A stretch of 64,000 nucleotides of DNA, taken from positions 117,362,437 to 117,426,436 of the forward strand of contig NC_134462.1 of the NCBI RefSeq assembly GCF_047948215.1, read 5' to 3'. The notes beneath the pieces were generated by a model. It searched no databases, was not told the DNA's origin, and worked only from the letters and a program-made list of their open reading frames with translations. The stretch comes from Lycorma delicatula. Taxonomy: Eukaryota; Arthropoda; Insecta; Hemiptera; Fulgoridae. Each line of letters begins with the position of its first letter. The first letter of the stretch is position 1. This document shows positions 1-12,410 of this stretch, piece after piece. A program made the position numbers and the translations under genes.

Positions 1-107
1 GACCACCGTAGGGGAAGACACCCACCCTCCTTGTGATGATCCCGGTCGCCACACCACCGCCTCCGTTCTTGGCCCTAATGGGCTTTACCGGAGGTCGAGT
101 TTTAAAA
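1..107. repeat. GC-rich block, probable transposon-derived sequence
   Basis: The first 107 bases are far richer in G and C than the surrounding DNA and hold no open frame of note. They run directly into the dispersed repeat that starts at about 108. I infer that they belong to the same element, possibly an untranslated region of a non-LTR retrotransposon, but no coding motif shows this and the window cuts the left end. Confidence 0.35.
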
Positions 108-515
108 CTTGATAACACAACACGGTCATCAGTTTGGCCTCTGTCAGGATGATACCGATGGAAATGCCTCGGCAGACATTTTCATCAGTGTATTTGTACA
201 ACCTACTATCGCCTTCGTATGGCTTATTCCAACCACGACCACTTACCATAACTTGCAATCTTTAACTATCAAATTAACCGATTGGTGGATGCGCAACCTC
301 CTGTAACATCGAAGGTTTCACACAAAAACTGTTCCCACATCTAATTTTAATTAGACTTTGGACTCAGAACGTTACTTGATTAGTCTTTAAACACCAAAAA
401 TACTATTCTCATACCAACAAACAAATGTTCTTCAATTCAAATTACTAAAAAGTCTTCACGTATTCCTAAAAAATTAACAAAAAAATTCACAAATTTAATA
501 GACCTTCAGTGGAAA
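108..515 (+). repeat. Dispersed repeat R, copy 1
   Basis: This stretch aligns with 20014-20470 in the same orientation. Shared landmarks in order include tcagtttggcctct, gccttcgtatggg-like, ttccaaccacgaccac, taccataactt, aaattaaccgatt, ggtttcacacaaaaact, attacttgatta and ctcataccaa. Similarity continues, more weakly, past 420. Both copies translate to related peptides (a PTTTTYHNLQ motif), but these peptides are short and match no family I know. It may be an untranslated part of a LINE or of another interspersed repeat. The family is real because two copies are visible; its class is unknown. Confidence 0.7.
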
Positions 516-539
516 CATATCCTATCTCTCTCTCTGCAC

Positions 540-965
540 TGGTCCCCTTTCGGGAGCGAGGTCAATGCCTACATCCTCCCAAATCGCAGCTCCATCGCAA
601 AGATCTCCACACATCCATCTCATCCTAACAGTGAATATCTCAGCTAACCGGGGCTTGATGACAAGTAAACATCCAGGCACGCCCCTGGATGCTCCCTAGC
701 CACCCGGATGACTAGGAAGCCACCTGAGTTGCTATTCTATCTATATATCTATAACCATCAGCATCACACACCCTCGAGGACAGATAATCTAAGGAAGCCA
801 GCGACTATGCTCCAGTCCCTTTCGCTTTTCCAATTAACTTTCAGATCAAAAGCACAATTGATCCTCGCAAGCTCTCTAGCTACTTTAGTACTTTCAGCTT
901 CGTACCTGGAGCAACAGGTTCGAAGATAAGGGCTGCGCAAGACGTAACTTTTCAGAATAATTTGC
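540..965. other. GC-richer region with two hairpins, no recognised gene
   Basis: Complex sequence of higher GC content than the desert to the right. At 670-691 there is a perfect 8-bp-arm hairpin (catccagg / cctggatg) followed by a second small one (cctag 695-699 / ctagg 712-716). Open frames of 73 codons (+, 708-929) and 67 codons (-, 764-967) overlap; neither protein is recognised and one must be a shadow of the other. Probably an old transposon remnant continuous with repeat R, but unproven. Confidence 0.3.
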
Positions 966-969
966 AATA

Positions 970-3900
970 TATAAGTTTTTATGTCTGAAAGAAGACAATG
1001 ATGGATAGATAAGCAAAAATGAAGCTACGCCGAAAAAAATGAGAAACGCATGAAAGAAGAGAAAAAGCTACAAAGAAGTAATATTTGCGTGGTTCTAAGT
1101 TGGTATTTTTGCATTAAAAAAAATACTATTTTTAAAATGTTTATTGCAAAACTTTTTTTATGAATGAATTTTTTTACTACTTTAACATTTGAAATTTAGC
1201 AACGATTCATTACTGTTAAATTGTCTTTAATTTATTTACAAAAGCAAATGACAAAATAACTGTTATTATAAAAGATACTTTATCAAAACATTATATTGAA
1301 ATTATGTATGCGTAACGTTACGCGTAATAAAACTTAATATTGCTTTCAACAATTCGCGATATTTATTTTTCCCTAATTTCAAATAATAGTGCTAACAAAA
1401 TATAGGTAAATATTATTATTTTTTAATCTTTAACGGGGATGAAGGGATGTGATAACATTTTTCTTATGCGTTATGTGTAATTACTGTTATATATTTTTGA
1501 GAATATAATTGTGTCGTTTAACACTCTTTTCATTTGACTTTCTATTCCGAGTTCATTTTTGTAATTTTAATGAAACTAATTAGTAGAGTTTTATCTTTTA
1601 CTGTGTAATGTACTTTTAAAAAAAATTCTTTTTTATTCCTAAAAACTATTATTAATAGAAAAATGTTTCTGTACGTTAAAAATTTATTTATTTGTTTGGA
1701 GGAACAATAAATTTTTATTATATAATACCATTTTTTAAATACAATCCAAAAAAGTGTGTATAATATATCGTTTGTAAAAAAAAAAGTAGAAAAAAGATTA
1801 TTTATTTACATAATTTTTGGTTGTAATATTATATAAAATTAAATATTTTTTTGTCTTTTACATGTTTACGAGCACATATCAACGGGTTAATTTAAAGAAT
1901 AATTAGAACCATTTGTAAATCCATACCTATTATACTAAAATATATGGGCATACACATTGCTGGCTCACACACATATAAACACAACGAATAAGAAATGTAG
2001 CAATTAATTTTAGTTATACATGTGTAAATAAAAATAACACGCATATGTTTTACATATATATAAAGTGTATAATAGATTGGCCCGAAGCACTTTTAATTTC
2101 TTAGTGGGCTTTAAAACCAATACACCCGTACCGGTCATCGTCAGTCGAATACGAAGAATATGTTGTTTCGATATCTACGTTTTTTGTTTCACTCTTTCAG
2201 GGCCAAGGGCCAGAATATGTAAACTCCAGTGTCTGTTTGGATAATTTGCTGTCTTCACTCGATCGATATGATTTATCTACTTTTTACGTTGTAATTTCTT
2301 ATTTTTATCTTCGGGCGATTAATATAATGTGAGATAAATAAAATAATACGTATAAAATATTTATTTAAAATGTTATTCCTGTATTCAATATTTTCGTGCA
2401 TTATAAATTATGAAGAAATTCATTCAGGCGGGATCATAACATTATACGATTAAAACTTATAAGTTACATTAAACTATGTGAAAATAATATTTTTAAAACT
2501 TTGATAATATTTTATTATACAATATATTTATTTAAACTGTCCTAATTGACGTGTAAAATTATGACACGATAAAAAAGAAACAAAAAACAGCTTGTATTGT
2601 ACAAGTCTTGGTATGTAATGAGCTATCTGTTAACACCATAATCATATATGAGGACAGAAACTACAAATTATGCAGCGGTAACAAGATTTAAATAGTCATA
2701 CGTAAAAATCTTTTACGAGTAAACTAATTCCCCTCAAAAATTTCGAAATATTAAACTAAAAATTACTAAGCCCGGTACGAAAAAGAAAAAAGACAAACTA
2801 CTAACCGTGTTGCCGAACTTTCCTAAGAAACTTATGTAGAATTTAAAAATCAATCCTTGCCACATTGATAAAGTTAAAAATGATTAAAATCTTATATTTC
2901 TATTTTCAACTAATGCGGTTTGTTTTCTTATAAAAAAATTCAAATGGGATTTATTTATCAGCAACCTTTAAGAATATTAGAATAGATTCAACTTTGCAAT
3001 ATTTATTTTTTTGTTGATGGAATTACTCAGAAGCTTTGATTGAAGGCTTGTACGCTACAAAACGCTACAAAATAGAATTTTGTAACGTATGAAAAATGAA
3101 AAAACGTATAAAATATTTATTAATTCTATCTCATCTCTTTGAGATAAAATATACCAATGTTAAATTTTTTTTGGAAAAGAATAATAATATTACTCCTAAT
3201 AGGAAAACTACCACAATTTTTTTTTTAATTACATGATGATATAAAAAAAAATCATAAATACATATTGAATCTTGTATTAATTATGTTTATATGTTTTAAC
3301 TATTTCTAATCCAGAGAGGTGAGTAGTCCACGGTAGAGAACAACTCCAGCCGTACCCCGACCAGTTGTATCTAGCCTATCTGCTGTAATAATAGTAGTTT
3401 GAATACGGAATTTAAAAAATAGTACGGAAAAACATCTGAAGAGTTCATTGTTAGAGATATTTCTTCTCTGTTGCACGCAAAGGAGTGGCTCTTTCAAGAA
3501 AGAGCTGAGAAAATAGTTATTTTTTTTTTTTAATTTCATTTATCAAATTAGTTTTATTATTAATTAAATATTTAAATTTTTTTGCGATGTGTTAAATAAG
3601 TTATTTAAATATTAAACCTGAATGAATGAATCGTAAATTATATTTTTTAAATAAATAGTTTGTTTAGTAAATAACGAAAAATAATTCATTTAATGGGGTA
3701 CCGATAAAACCCAGAATTATTTTATCAATTTAAAGTTAATACTGCTTTTTTCAATGAATTCAACTAGAAAAAAAATTTAAAAATGGGTTTAATTGCAATT
3801 TTATATTATGCAGAAAAATAAAAATGATAAATTAATGATGAAAATAATTTATGTAAAGGAATATTTTCTTCCATTTTCCTACCATCATCTGCTCTGGTGG

Positions 3901-4320
3901 AAAATCCCTGCTACCACCTCGGTCACAATTCTTTTCTATAAGTAATTAAGTAATCGAGTCCCTAACAAATTTGCTTTGCTTTTAGATCGTCTACACGTTT
4001 ATTTGTTTTTTATTCCTTCATCTACATACCTTCTACACCTATTTTATCAATCCTTTTCCTATAAATATACATACAAATTTTTTCCCATTAAATTTTTCTT
4101 TCTTTCTCTCTACTTAGTGCTTGTTTACTTTTCAATTTTCTTGTTTCTCTATTTCGCTCAAATTTCTAATACTTCTAGCTTTTATTTTCCTTTTTTTTTT
4201 GAGTGTTTTTTTTTGTCATATTCATGTAAAAATACGTCTGTAACATATATTCAAAAGATACTTGAAATCTAACTACATCTTTCTACGCAAATCTTATTCT
4301 TTCTAATAAACGCTTTATAT
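970..4320. other. AT-rich non-coding stretch, no gene seen
   Basis: Very AT-rich DNA with homopolymer runs. The only complex islands are 2080-2300 (see the promoter-like entry), 3300-3530 (an open frame of 77 codons on the minus strand with no recognised domain) and the pyrimidine-rich run at 3950-4270, whose 98-codon frame is low-complexity and not believable as a protein. A small hairpin (tacaaaat / attttgta) lies at 3063-3089. Nothing else could be supported. Confidence 0.5.
2108..2150 (+). promoter_or_regulatory. Possible core promoter (TATA-like plus Inr)
   Basis: A TATA-like tttaaaa (2110-2116) sits 33 bases before the A of tcagtc (2141-2146), which matches the arthropod initiator TCAGT. 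It lies in the only GC-balanced island of this AT-rich stretch. The spacing fits a core promoter, but both motifs are short, no reading frame follows, and chance is a serious alternative. Confidence 0.15.
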
Positions 4321-4329
4321 TGTAATCTC

Positions 4330-4575
4330 TACTGTCCTTGGATCCTACTTCTATTTTGAAGCAGGATCAATTCGTCAGGATTTTAAATGGAAACACCCGA
4401 TTTTTGTCCTCCTAAGAAAAAAATTCGAAAGCTACGCGTCAGCCGGTAAAGTGATGCTAATGGTGTTTCAAAATCATAAAAGCCCAATTTATTGTGATTA
4501 TTTGGAAGAAGAAAGTATAAACAACAGCGATTTTTATTGTAACCTGCTAGATAGAAAGTAATTTAATATTCGTTA
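4330..4575 (+). pseudogene. Mariner-family transposase relic
   Basis: Translation of the plus strand gives the characteristic middle of a mariner transposase (cut-and-paste DDD/E nuclease, IS630-Tc1-mariner superfamily). A TPDFCPPKKKIRKL stretch at 4387-4430 is followed, in another frame, by ASAGKVMLMVF, then YCDYLEEE and NNSDFYCNLLDRK, up to about 4560. These correspond to the SAGKVM..FWD, DYLE.G.TIN and YY..LLDRL blocks of mariner proteins. The two halves are in different frames, so at least one frameshift exists, and the catalytic W-D after the VMxxVF block is lost. Neither terminal inverted repeats nor the N- and C-terminal thirds were found. It is a dead fragment. Confidence 0.75.
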
Positions 4576-4579
4576 TTGA

Positions 4580-7560
4580 GAGGCTTTCCTTACAGTCCCA
4601 AATTCGCTTTATCAGACTTTTTGTTATATGTACCTCTACGGTAGATTTTTACTGGCACCAGGTCTTGCTACAACGAGCAAAACCTCGGGGTCAGAATCCG
4701 GTACAAAAACGGTTCAGGCACAGAGATGAATATCTATTTACTACTGGAATAAAAAAGGTCACAGAAAAATGAGATAAGTATCTAAATATAACCGGGAATT
4801 ACGTTGAAAATTCGTTTTAGTTTCATTATTATTGAATAAACGATAATTTTTCCATAGTAATTTGTCTTTATTTATTAAACGACCAACATATATTACTTAA
4901 AAAAACTCTCATATTAGCAGTTAATTTTTAAGTAGAGATTTACATTTTTGGGTAAAAGTAGAATGAAAAAATATATTTCAATTAACCCAATTTAATACTG
5001 CCTACGATATTAATTGTTTTAGTTTTAATTTAAATTATCAAATTTCACGATAATAATTAAATTGCTATTTTGATTAAACGGGCTTATTATATTAAAGTTA
5101 ATATTATACCAAAATAATGAGGAAGAAGACTTTGTAGACTTTCATAGTATATACAATTCATTATTGAGTTTCACGATAAGGATCTAACTTTTATTATAAA
5201 GCTTAGACCTAATGAAAACTTGAAATAGTAATAGTAGTAATAACAAAAAAAGAGAAGAGAAAGAGGAGCCTACTGATAATGGTAGAATAAACCATTAAGG
5301 GCGAGAAAATGAGATGGTATGAGATAATAAAAGAGAACGAGGGAATAAGAAAGAGGGAGGTAGACTTGTCTCAAATAACACCTGCCCTTAAAATCCCCAA
5401 GGATTATCAATCAGGGAACGTTAGTTGACAGGGACTTATTTTTTGACCGGATGACTGAATATGATCGGTTGATTAAATAGTTTAATGACCACCCTTTGCT
5501 GTGTATAGAAAAATATATACTAGTGACGTGATGTCAATTATTCATTCGATATATATTCAAACTCACCCGCATCCCTATCAGTTACTGTAAATTTCAATAG
5601 CTTCTGGTTTTGTCATTATGGTTGTGCAGTCGGTGTCTTATGCAGGTGTCTCCAATCAGTTATGTATAATTTAGTCATCACTTACGGGTTTATATTCATT
5701 GATATTCTTGTAAATATATAATCGTCTATTAACCGGTTATTTTTTTATTTTCAATAATCGTTAAAATTGATAGTCTGTAAACAATAAAAATATTAATATT
5801 TTAATGTTTGTAATGCTAAAACCTTTACAAGTTAATCATTGTTTCTTTCGGGTTTTAATGTTTACTTCCAATCACACTTCTACATCACTGTACAAAATAA
5901 TACCTTTCTGTAAAAACCTTTTCTAGTGGTTTTACCAACCGTACCTTTTTTTAGTCCGATCCTTCTAAGAATATTTTTTTATTATCTCATTTTAAGCAAC
6001 CTTATTCTTTCGACTTTTTTTTACTTTTATAAGCTTTTTATTAGAATATAAATTTTACTATCGGTTCATAAAACTATGCATATTTATTCTATTTACTGTT
6101 GTTTACTTTTATAAAATATTCCAACCTGCCGTGCATTCATATCAGACATTGATAACAGATTCCTTAATTTAAACAAATCCTAATATTTTTGTTTCAAAAT
6201 TTTAATCCTGTTTGAAATTTTTTGTTTTACTTTTGTCCATTACTTCTTAATAATAAATTAAATAGAAATTGGTGCCATCTATATTATTTTATTATTAATT
6301 TCTATTCTCCAGCGAAACTGTTCTCATGTTCACTTAATTATATTCCGTTCAGCGGTAGCCAATTTTAAAATACTTCAAAACTTTGCAGTTAATTATTTTG
6401 GAATTAATAATCTATTTGATCGATTGAAATATACTCAAAGAAATTTTATTCTAAGATTGTACTATTAAAATATAAAAAAATATACATTCCTAGGATTTTG
6501 GCAATAAAATTAAAAAGGAATTTATTTTTTATTAAAATAATATGAAAAAAAAATAACAGGATGTATTATTTAACTATTTTTAAAAAAAATTTCAGCCTAC
6601 AAATAAATTTATTTTATTCTTAAAGGAAATCCTTTTGAGACAGCTGTAACTAACTAATTTAATACATAGTCGCACAGTCTTTTACAGGATGATGCATATA
6701 TGTATAAATAACTATTTCTTAACAAGATTAACTCGTTAGCATGCAATCAGCTTAAGTTTTTGGGTTATCTTAAACCAGTTTAAACTTCCTGAGAGCCAAA
6801 TACTTTTAAATATGTCTTATAATAAATAAGCCATTAATAGGATTATAAATATATGTTTTAATTAGTTATTTAACAGTAGATTGTATTTTACATATAAATA
6901 TATTTTCTTTAACATTTTATTAATAATAATAATATTTAGATAAAGCGGCTCAATGTTTCGTAATATCCTTGTTTTAATCTTAAGTAGATGGTAATAGTAA
7001 TACTAATAACAATAACAATAATAATAATAAAGGTGATGTATAACATTTTACAAATTTCGTCCGACAATTTTAATTAATCTGTTTTTAAAAATTTTATTAT
7101 GAAATTTCTTTATTTTTTTTTGAACATCGGTTTAATATTTCTGCCTTTTATTGATACTGATCGCAGAATACTGTAACGTAATTAAAGAAATATTGTATAC
7201 TTATCTAATCTTGTTTGTATATACTGTAGCTTATCTAAATATATTCACAAAATGATGAATTCAAAAATATATTTTACTAGTTGAATCTTAAAGATTAATG
7301 AATTATTGTTGTTACCAATACAATCAACTATAAAAATTTGTTTAACCAAAACGTTTTTTAAATTATTTACTTAATTGTTTTAACGAACTTTACTATTATT
7401 TTTAATTTATTATTAAAATTTGAAATTAATATACCGTCTTCAACACACATCCAAAAATGATCTAGCTCATCTCCATATAATAATCTTTCGTCTTAGTTCA
7501 TAGCGGATAATGTTTATCTCTTTATACTTTGTTTAGAAATATATGCTTCTAAAAGATACG
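4580..7560. other. AT-rich non-coding stretch with a purine-rich tract
   Basis: No gene seen. 4600-4720 is a short GC-balanced piece that may be a continuation of the mariner relic but could not be matched. 5225-5370 is strongly purine-rich on the plus strand (GA-rich with AAT/AGT triplets). 5390-5690 is a more complex block containing a bZIP-like overlapping pair tgacgtgatgtca (5525-5537). (AAC/AAT)n runs from about 7005 to 7030. The remainder is AT-rich filler. Confidence 0.45.
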
Positions 7561-7574
7561 GCAAAATTAATTTT

Positions 7575-7995
7575 TATTAGGATCCTTTCAGTAAAGGATT
7601 GTTATCAGTAGTCAGGGTTTGTAAGTATCTTGGTGTAATACTCGACGATATCGTGAAATCGTGTCTAGATGATCACAAAGAACGGAACAACGATGATACG
7701 TAACCGACAAAAATTAAGAATAACTCGTCAGGAACAAAGCTTGTCGTTAAGAGAGCCACTGATGATATAAAAAGGAGTTGTCCACAGCATATTTATGCGC
7801 CTACTTACCCTCAGCTACGGCTGGTGGAAGCTTCCTCGTACCGATTTAATTGCGAAAATGTAAGATGAAGAATTTGCAATTGTGGATATTATGCAAAGCT
7901 CATTAAATATTTCCCTGAATAAAAGAATTAAATCCCTAGCTCTGGAATACGGAAAAGTCGGGTGAAACCGAACGACTTCACATAGAAGCTCCTTC
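7575..7995 (+). pseudogene. R1-like LINE reverse-transcriptase relic
   Basis: A short readable segment near 7610 gives VRVCKYLGVILDD, matching the VRYLGVxLD block that follows the RT catalytic core in R1/Jockey-type ORF2 proteins (the thumb region). The following 300 bases keep traces of the connection region but are broken by several stops and frameshifts. The FADD catalytic box and the endonuclease are absent. Assignment to R1-like rather than Jockey-like is tentative. Confidence 0.45.
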
Positions 7996-7999
7996 CGCG

Positions 8000-9795
8000 A
8001 ATTTATTTTGGACTCAATAGGTATGCTCTAAATTGTATTTGAAAGAACAGTTTCAACTACAGAAATTTGGTTTAATATTTAAAAAACTGATATTCTAGTG
8101 AATTTTGAATTTATACATCGATAAACCAAGAAAGCAGTCGACATATTTACCTTATAGCTACACTTTATTTTATATTTATACTTTGCTTTAAAGAAAAGTA
8201 TTACATAACTTAAGATTCAGACTTTCAACGTCAGGGGAAACCAAGTCTCTCATTAACAGCGAGGTATTAAAACGGATACCTCGACAGACATGGACTTAAT
8301 TTTACCACGTTATCGATTGATTGGAGGTGTATCTCACTATTCTTGACGTAGGTAAACTCAGTAACGGTAAATAAAAGGTAATAGTAGTTTATAAAGACGT
8401 ATTGTCAGAATGATCAAAAACCTTGAGTTGTGGTTCGAGTAGGTGTCATCCACTGAAGCCAAATAAATTTTATTCGATGAGTGGCTTGAAGTAACTTTGT
8501 TAAGGGTTATCAAAATCAATTATTTTAAAACACTTAGGCTAGCCATTTTACCATTTTATTCAAGCCCATTTAGTTGTATCAATTCATTAATATTACTACG
8601 TAAAAAATAAATGTAGTTTTTATTGCTATATGATTAATTTGTTGCCAATAATTTAATATTAGTAACAGTTTCTAAAAACCAAATGTCAAATAAAACATCT
8701 TAAAATAACAATTTGTTATTATTCTTCCATGTTTAAAGGAGATCTTTTAAATCGTTATATATTTATCTTCATACATTTCAACAACCGAAAATACTCAACA
8801 GATTTACTTTAGCTCCCTGGTTATGTTATTCATTTCAATAAAAAAAGAAGATAACAATAAATGAATCAATTGAACTGGCTTTTGAAATTTTATAAATAAA
8901 AAATCACGACGTAAAATTCCGGTTAGGCTACTTTGCATAAATCTTTTTTTAAATATCACGAGAAAAGGAATAATATTAAGGAGTTTAAACCTTCGTTATT
9001 GCTGAATTGGTTAGCGCACAAATTATTCGGTGAAACCTTTACTAGAAATTTAATTATAGCAGGGAAAAACTGAAAACACACTTCTTAATGACTCCTGTAT
9101 GCTAAAATTCATAATTATACTGAATTTAAAAATCGAATGAGTCTCTTGCAACATATGTCTTATAATACAAAACAAATGTTTCAAAATATTGCGATTATAA
9201 TACTATCAGCGATTACAGCCTATGCGGTGTCATACACTATGGAATATTTCAGGAAAAATTTCGGCCTTTTAAAGCAATCAATTGTTACTTACTTTTCATT
9301 CTTTTAATTGTTCATTCTTTCGTTTTTTTCTCTATCAACAAAACCTCGTATTTATTCTCATCCCGTTACAGTATAATTTGTTTAATAATTAATCATAGTT
9401 TTAATAAAATTTAAATAATTTCTATTAATACTAATAACACTGATAATATAACTCCTATAAAAATCTGTGCATTTATTTATCATTTGTACAATTCTTTGGG
9501 GGTCACTTTTAGGGTCATTCTATCAAATGACCCTAACTTTTTATTGTCTAATATTGTATCAGACTAATTATATTACATTCAAGGTTTAATTAATAAAAAA
9601 TTGTTTCAAGAATCTATGTTTTGTTGTTTTTTTTTTTTAATATGTTTAAAATAAACTTATAGTTTACGCAAAAAATGAGAAAATTGAATCTGTAAATAAA
9701 AAAAAATAAAAAAATAAAATATAAGTTGTTTTTGTAAATTTATTACAAAAACGAATAGAAATGTTATTTAATAAAATAAATTCAATAATAAAATA
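8000..9795. other. AT-rich non-coding stretch, no gene seen
   Basis: 8220-8480 is somewhat more complex and includes a 7-bp-arm hairpin (gaggtat / atacctc at about 8260-8282). It carries no open frame and matches nothing I know. The rest is low-complexity AT-rich sequence. Confidence 0.45.
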
Positions 9796-9799
9796 ATGT

Positions 9800-10900
9800 A
9801 GTAGTTTCTAGGTGAAGTCAGGAAATCGTTCCAAGTAAAAATAGGACTAAGAGACTAGGAGATGGGACTAGAAGAATAGGACTAGGAGATGGTCTTTCAC
9901 TAATGCTTCTCAACTTGGTTTTAGATAAAATGATGAAAACCTTCTGGGAAAATAATGACAAATGCAAAAGTAGGAATAAAGAATCAGAACGTCAAGATTG
10001 AATGTTTAGCTTTCGCCGACGACTTAAAAACACTCGCAATCGACCAAACTAACTTATTGAACGAAGAAGTTGAAAAAACAGGCTTGAAAATTTCCTCTTC
10101 ACAGACAGGAATAATGATAAGTTCCAGTGAATATCCAAAAAAAGACAATAGAAACAAGGTATAGCAAAATTAAGATCACGGACCATTTTAAATATCATAG
10201 AGTAATAATGAGTAGAAAAGGAACAGATAAACTAGTGATTGATAAAAAAAAACAAATTAAAACAACTAAACTGTTACACAAAAAATATTAACAATAAAAA
10301 GAACCTTTTTATAAATGCAAACTTAAGGAATTAGAGCACAGTTGTAAGACCAGTAATCTTGTACGGCATGGAAACTACAAATATAATTGGAATAGAAAAT
10401 CTACTCAAGATAGAAAGAAGAATTTCAAGAAGTATTTATGGTTAAGAAGAACTCAAGAAGGATACAGACGGAGATCAAATAAAAACCTGTATATTATAAA
10501 ATTCAAGACCTGGAAATAACAATAAGAAAAAAACTAAAATTCTATAAACGCATGGTCCGAATGACGCAATCAACTCTAAACAAACAGATTTTCAATAAAC
10601 TGTATTATTATAAGGTGGCTACATTAAACGCATCAGAAAAGGATTCAAAAAGTTAGCATTACAGATAAAGACTGTCTAGATCTAAAAGAATACAGAAAGT
10701 TCCTTTAAGTGAAAAGAGAGAACTCATTAGAGGAGACTGGATTGAAGAAAGAAGAGCTCCGAAAAAATAAAGAAATTCTGAAAGAAAAACAAACAAACTA
10801 CATGAAATATTCGCGTGGTCCTTGAAGGCCTATCCGCGGAGAAAAATGATACAACAATTAAGATTGTATAAAAATAAATTCTTATTGAAGAAAATAGAAC
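9800..10900 (+). pseudogene. Non-LTR retrotransposon RT relic with FADD box
   Basis: The only open piece (9955-10164) encodes VKIECLAFADDLKTLAI, the RT catalytic motif C (F-A-D-D), and then EEVEKTGLKISSSQT, the conserved following block of LINE RTs. Upstream, in broken frames, are traces of motif B (LSLMLLNLVLDKMMKTF-like, about 9893-9945). Downstream, near 10350, VVRPVILYGMETTNI matches the V.P.LLYG.E.W block, followed by KIERRISRSIYG; near 10520-10600 comes KILYKRMVRM, like the FYGHI.RM block of RTE-type C-termini; and WSLKAYPRRKM lies near 10815. Multiple stops and frameshifts separate these. No endonuclease was found, so it is a 5'-truncated or decayed copy, distinct in sequence from the elements at 25-28 and 33-34 kb. 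Confidence 0.7.
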
Positions 10901-10934
10901 AGTATTTTGTTTGCAGTTACTGAATAACAACATT

Positions 10935-11215
10935 TTTTGTATAAGATAAGTAACAAATTAGGTCTTAAAAAATTAAAATTCCTTTTTTTTGCTGTTGAAC
11001 ATTTACAACCGGTTACTCCTGACTAAAAAAGTTACAACATAAATAAAAAATTTTAAATATTTTTTTCGTTTTTCGCTTTCTGTTTTTCGTAAAAATGAAT
11101 AAAACCGTAATGAGTACGTTACTACCTAGGTAATAAGCCGTAAAATTTATTTATTCCATTGATTTTGGGCAATAAAACAGTAACAATAGCTGGGTAATTT
11201 GTACTTTTTTCCTCC
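10935..11215. other. AT-rich spacer
   Basis: AT-rich sequence without a gene, ending abruptly where GC-rich LINE-derived DNA starts at about 11215. That composition step marks the edge of the inserted element. Confidence 0.4.
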
Positions 11216-11274
11216 TTATTTTCCCCGCCATCCCGTAGCCAATTCCGCAACTAAACATAAACTCGGCTCCAAGG

Positions 11275-11525
11275 AATGCCATAGCCTCTAACTACCTCGT
11301 CGGGAACAAAGTTTTCGCCAGATAGCCAGGACTCGGTCTTTTAGGCGCCATGTCTCTAATGAGGGGACCCCAAAGGATCCCACCACCGAGACTGGGTGTT
11401 TATGCCTTGCATCTAATGGAGAACCGAACCCTCGAAAGGATCCCCCACCGCGACTAGGTCTTACTTCTCCCGAATGGTACTTCTAGGGAATCCCCACCCG
11501 GTCATCGTATGCGGGAGACGGAAGC
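11275..11525 (-). repeat. Diverged tandem repeat, ~61-bp period, inside LINE remnant
   Basis: Three to four diverged units are visible. Each unit runs through an aaggatccc(c)acc-like stretch into a gactcggtc-like box: ggactcggtc near 11330, gagactgggtg near 11392 and gcgactaggtc near 11452, followed each time by a tttaggcg/tttatgcc/ttacttct start and ctctaatgag/catctaatgg-type sequence. The spacing is about 61 bases. It adjoins the Gag remnant and is probably part of an untranslated region of the same R1-like element. Confidence 0.55.
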
Positions 11526-11612
11526 CTCCCACCCCCACCCGGATGGGGCTGTCGCTCAGAGACACCATGATATTCCTATGAAGAAGCAGTCCCAGATGCC
11601 GATGGAGCCATC

Positions 11613-12395
11613 TTACATCCCCGACCCGATCATGCGCATGACCTTGCAGAATAAGCACCTAGGATCCTGCTGGCAGTCCTTGCGTAAATGGCCAGCCTTA
11701 CCAAATGTAAAACAGTGGCCGCTTCTGTCTGCGCCAGAACAGAACTTGGACCTGAGGCCTGGATTCCATCTGAAACAAAGGTCGTCGGATGTACGCCGCA
11801 CCACTCGACAGGCCACATATCCAATCCGAACTCGCCCATCAGATAATAGTTTGTACGCCAGGATTGGCGGCACTGCCAGTGTAATCACCTGAGTGAGGCC
11901 GTAAGCCGGCCGTATTGTCAGGACGTTAAAAGTGACCGATTCACCTGTCGTCTTGCGAAGCTCCTGAAGAAACTCGTCCTTTGACGTGAGGGCATCCACG
12001 TCCTTACCCAGGACGTAAGTTCTTCTGCCGCCTCTACCATCCAGAGCCGCAGTATCACTCTCCATCTTTTCGGCAATATCCTTGCTGAGTTGGTCCTCCC
12101 CTTGGCCCTGCCGGACGGAGAGGACTTCGGTTTCCCTTGGTGAAACTGCCTCTTTCACCAAGCGGACGAGATCTGCCAAGGTCGCCCCCTCCGCCTTGAC
12201 CACAACTGTAGTAGTCGGTGGACTCGCGGGTCGCTTCTTACCTGCCAGCATCGATCATGGTGAGGCCTGTGTCAGATGAACGAGAAGGCGTTTCCCCATC
12301 CTTCTCCTGTGTACTCCACGGACCGCCATAAGTCTTGTCCGACTCGCTCTTGAGGACCACAGAAACACGCCCGCCGATCTTGTTCATTCTCTAAC
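11613..12395 (-). pseudogene. R1-like LINE ORF1 (Gag) with zinc knuckles, disabled
   Basis: This encodes the nucleic-acid-binding ORF1 protein of an R1/Jockey-type non-LTR retrotransposon, which packages element RNA. The likely start is MNKIGGRVSV at 12395. An internal frameshift near 12250 separates it from the long frame 12251-11613 (212 codons). In that frame, residues 40-75 are charged and probably helical, and residues 140-150 hold RVRIGYVACRV, the conserved block before the zinc knuckles. Three CCHC-type knuckles follow, but they are damaged: the first has lost a Cys (CFRWNPGLRSKFC), the second has lost one (GHCFTFGKAGHLRKDC), and the third starts with PRCLFCK before the frame ends. No ORF2 follows at once. 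Dead copy. Confidence 0.8.
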
Positions 12396-12410
12396 ACCCA
12401 TGCGATGGTA

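Noticed and set aside
3976..4272. 98-codon plus-strand open frame rich in Phe, Tyr, Leu and Ser
   Set aside because: Produced by a pyrimidine-rich, AT-rich tract; low-complexity, no domain, no matching composition change.
5525..5537. bZIP/CRE site pair as a regulatory element
   Set aside because: Single short motif without supporting context; kept only as a remark in the stretch description.
11509..11892. 127-codon plus-strand frame
   Set aside because: Antisense shadow of the Gag remnant, whose minus-strand frame carries zinc-knuckle motifs.
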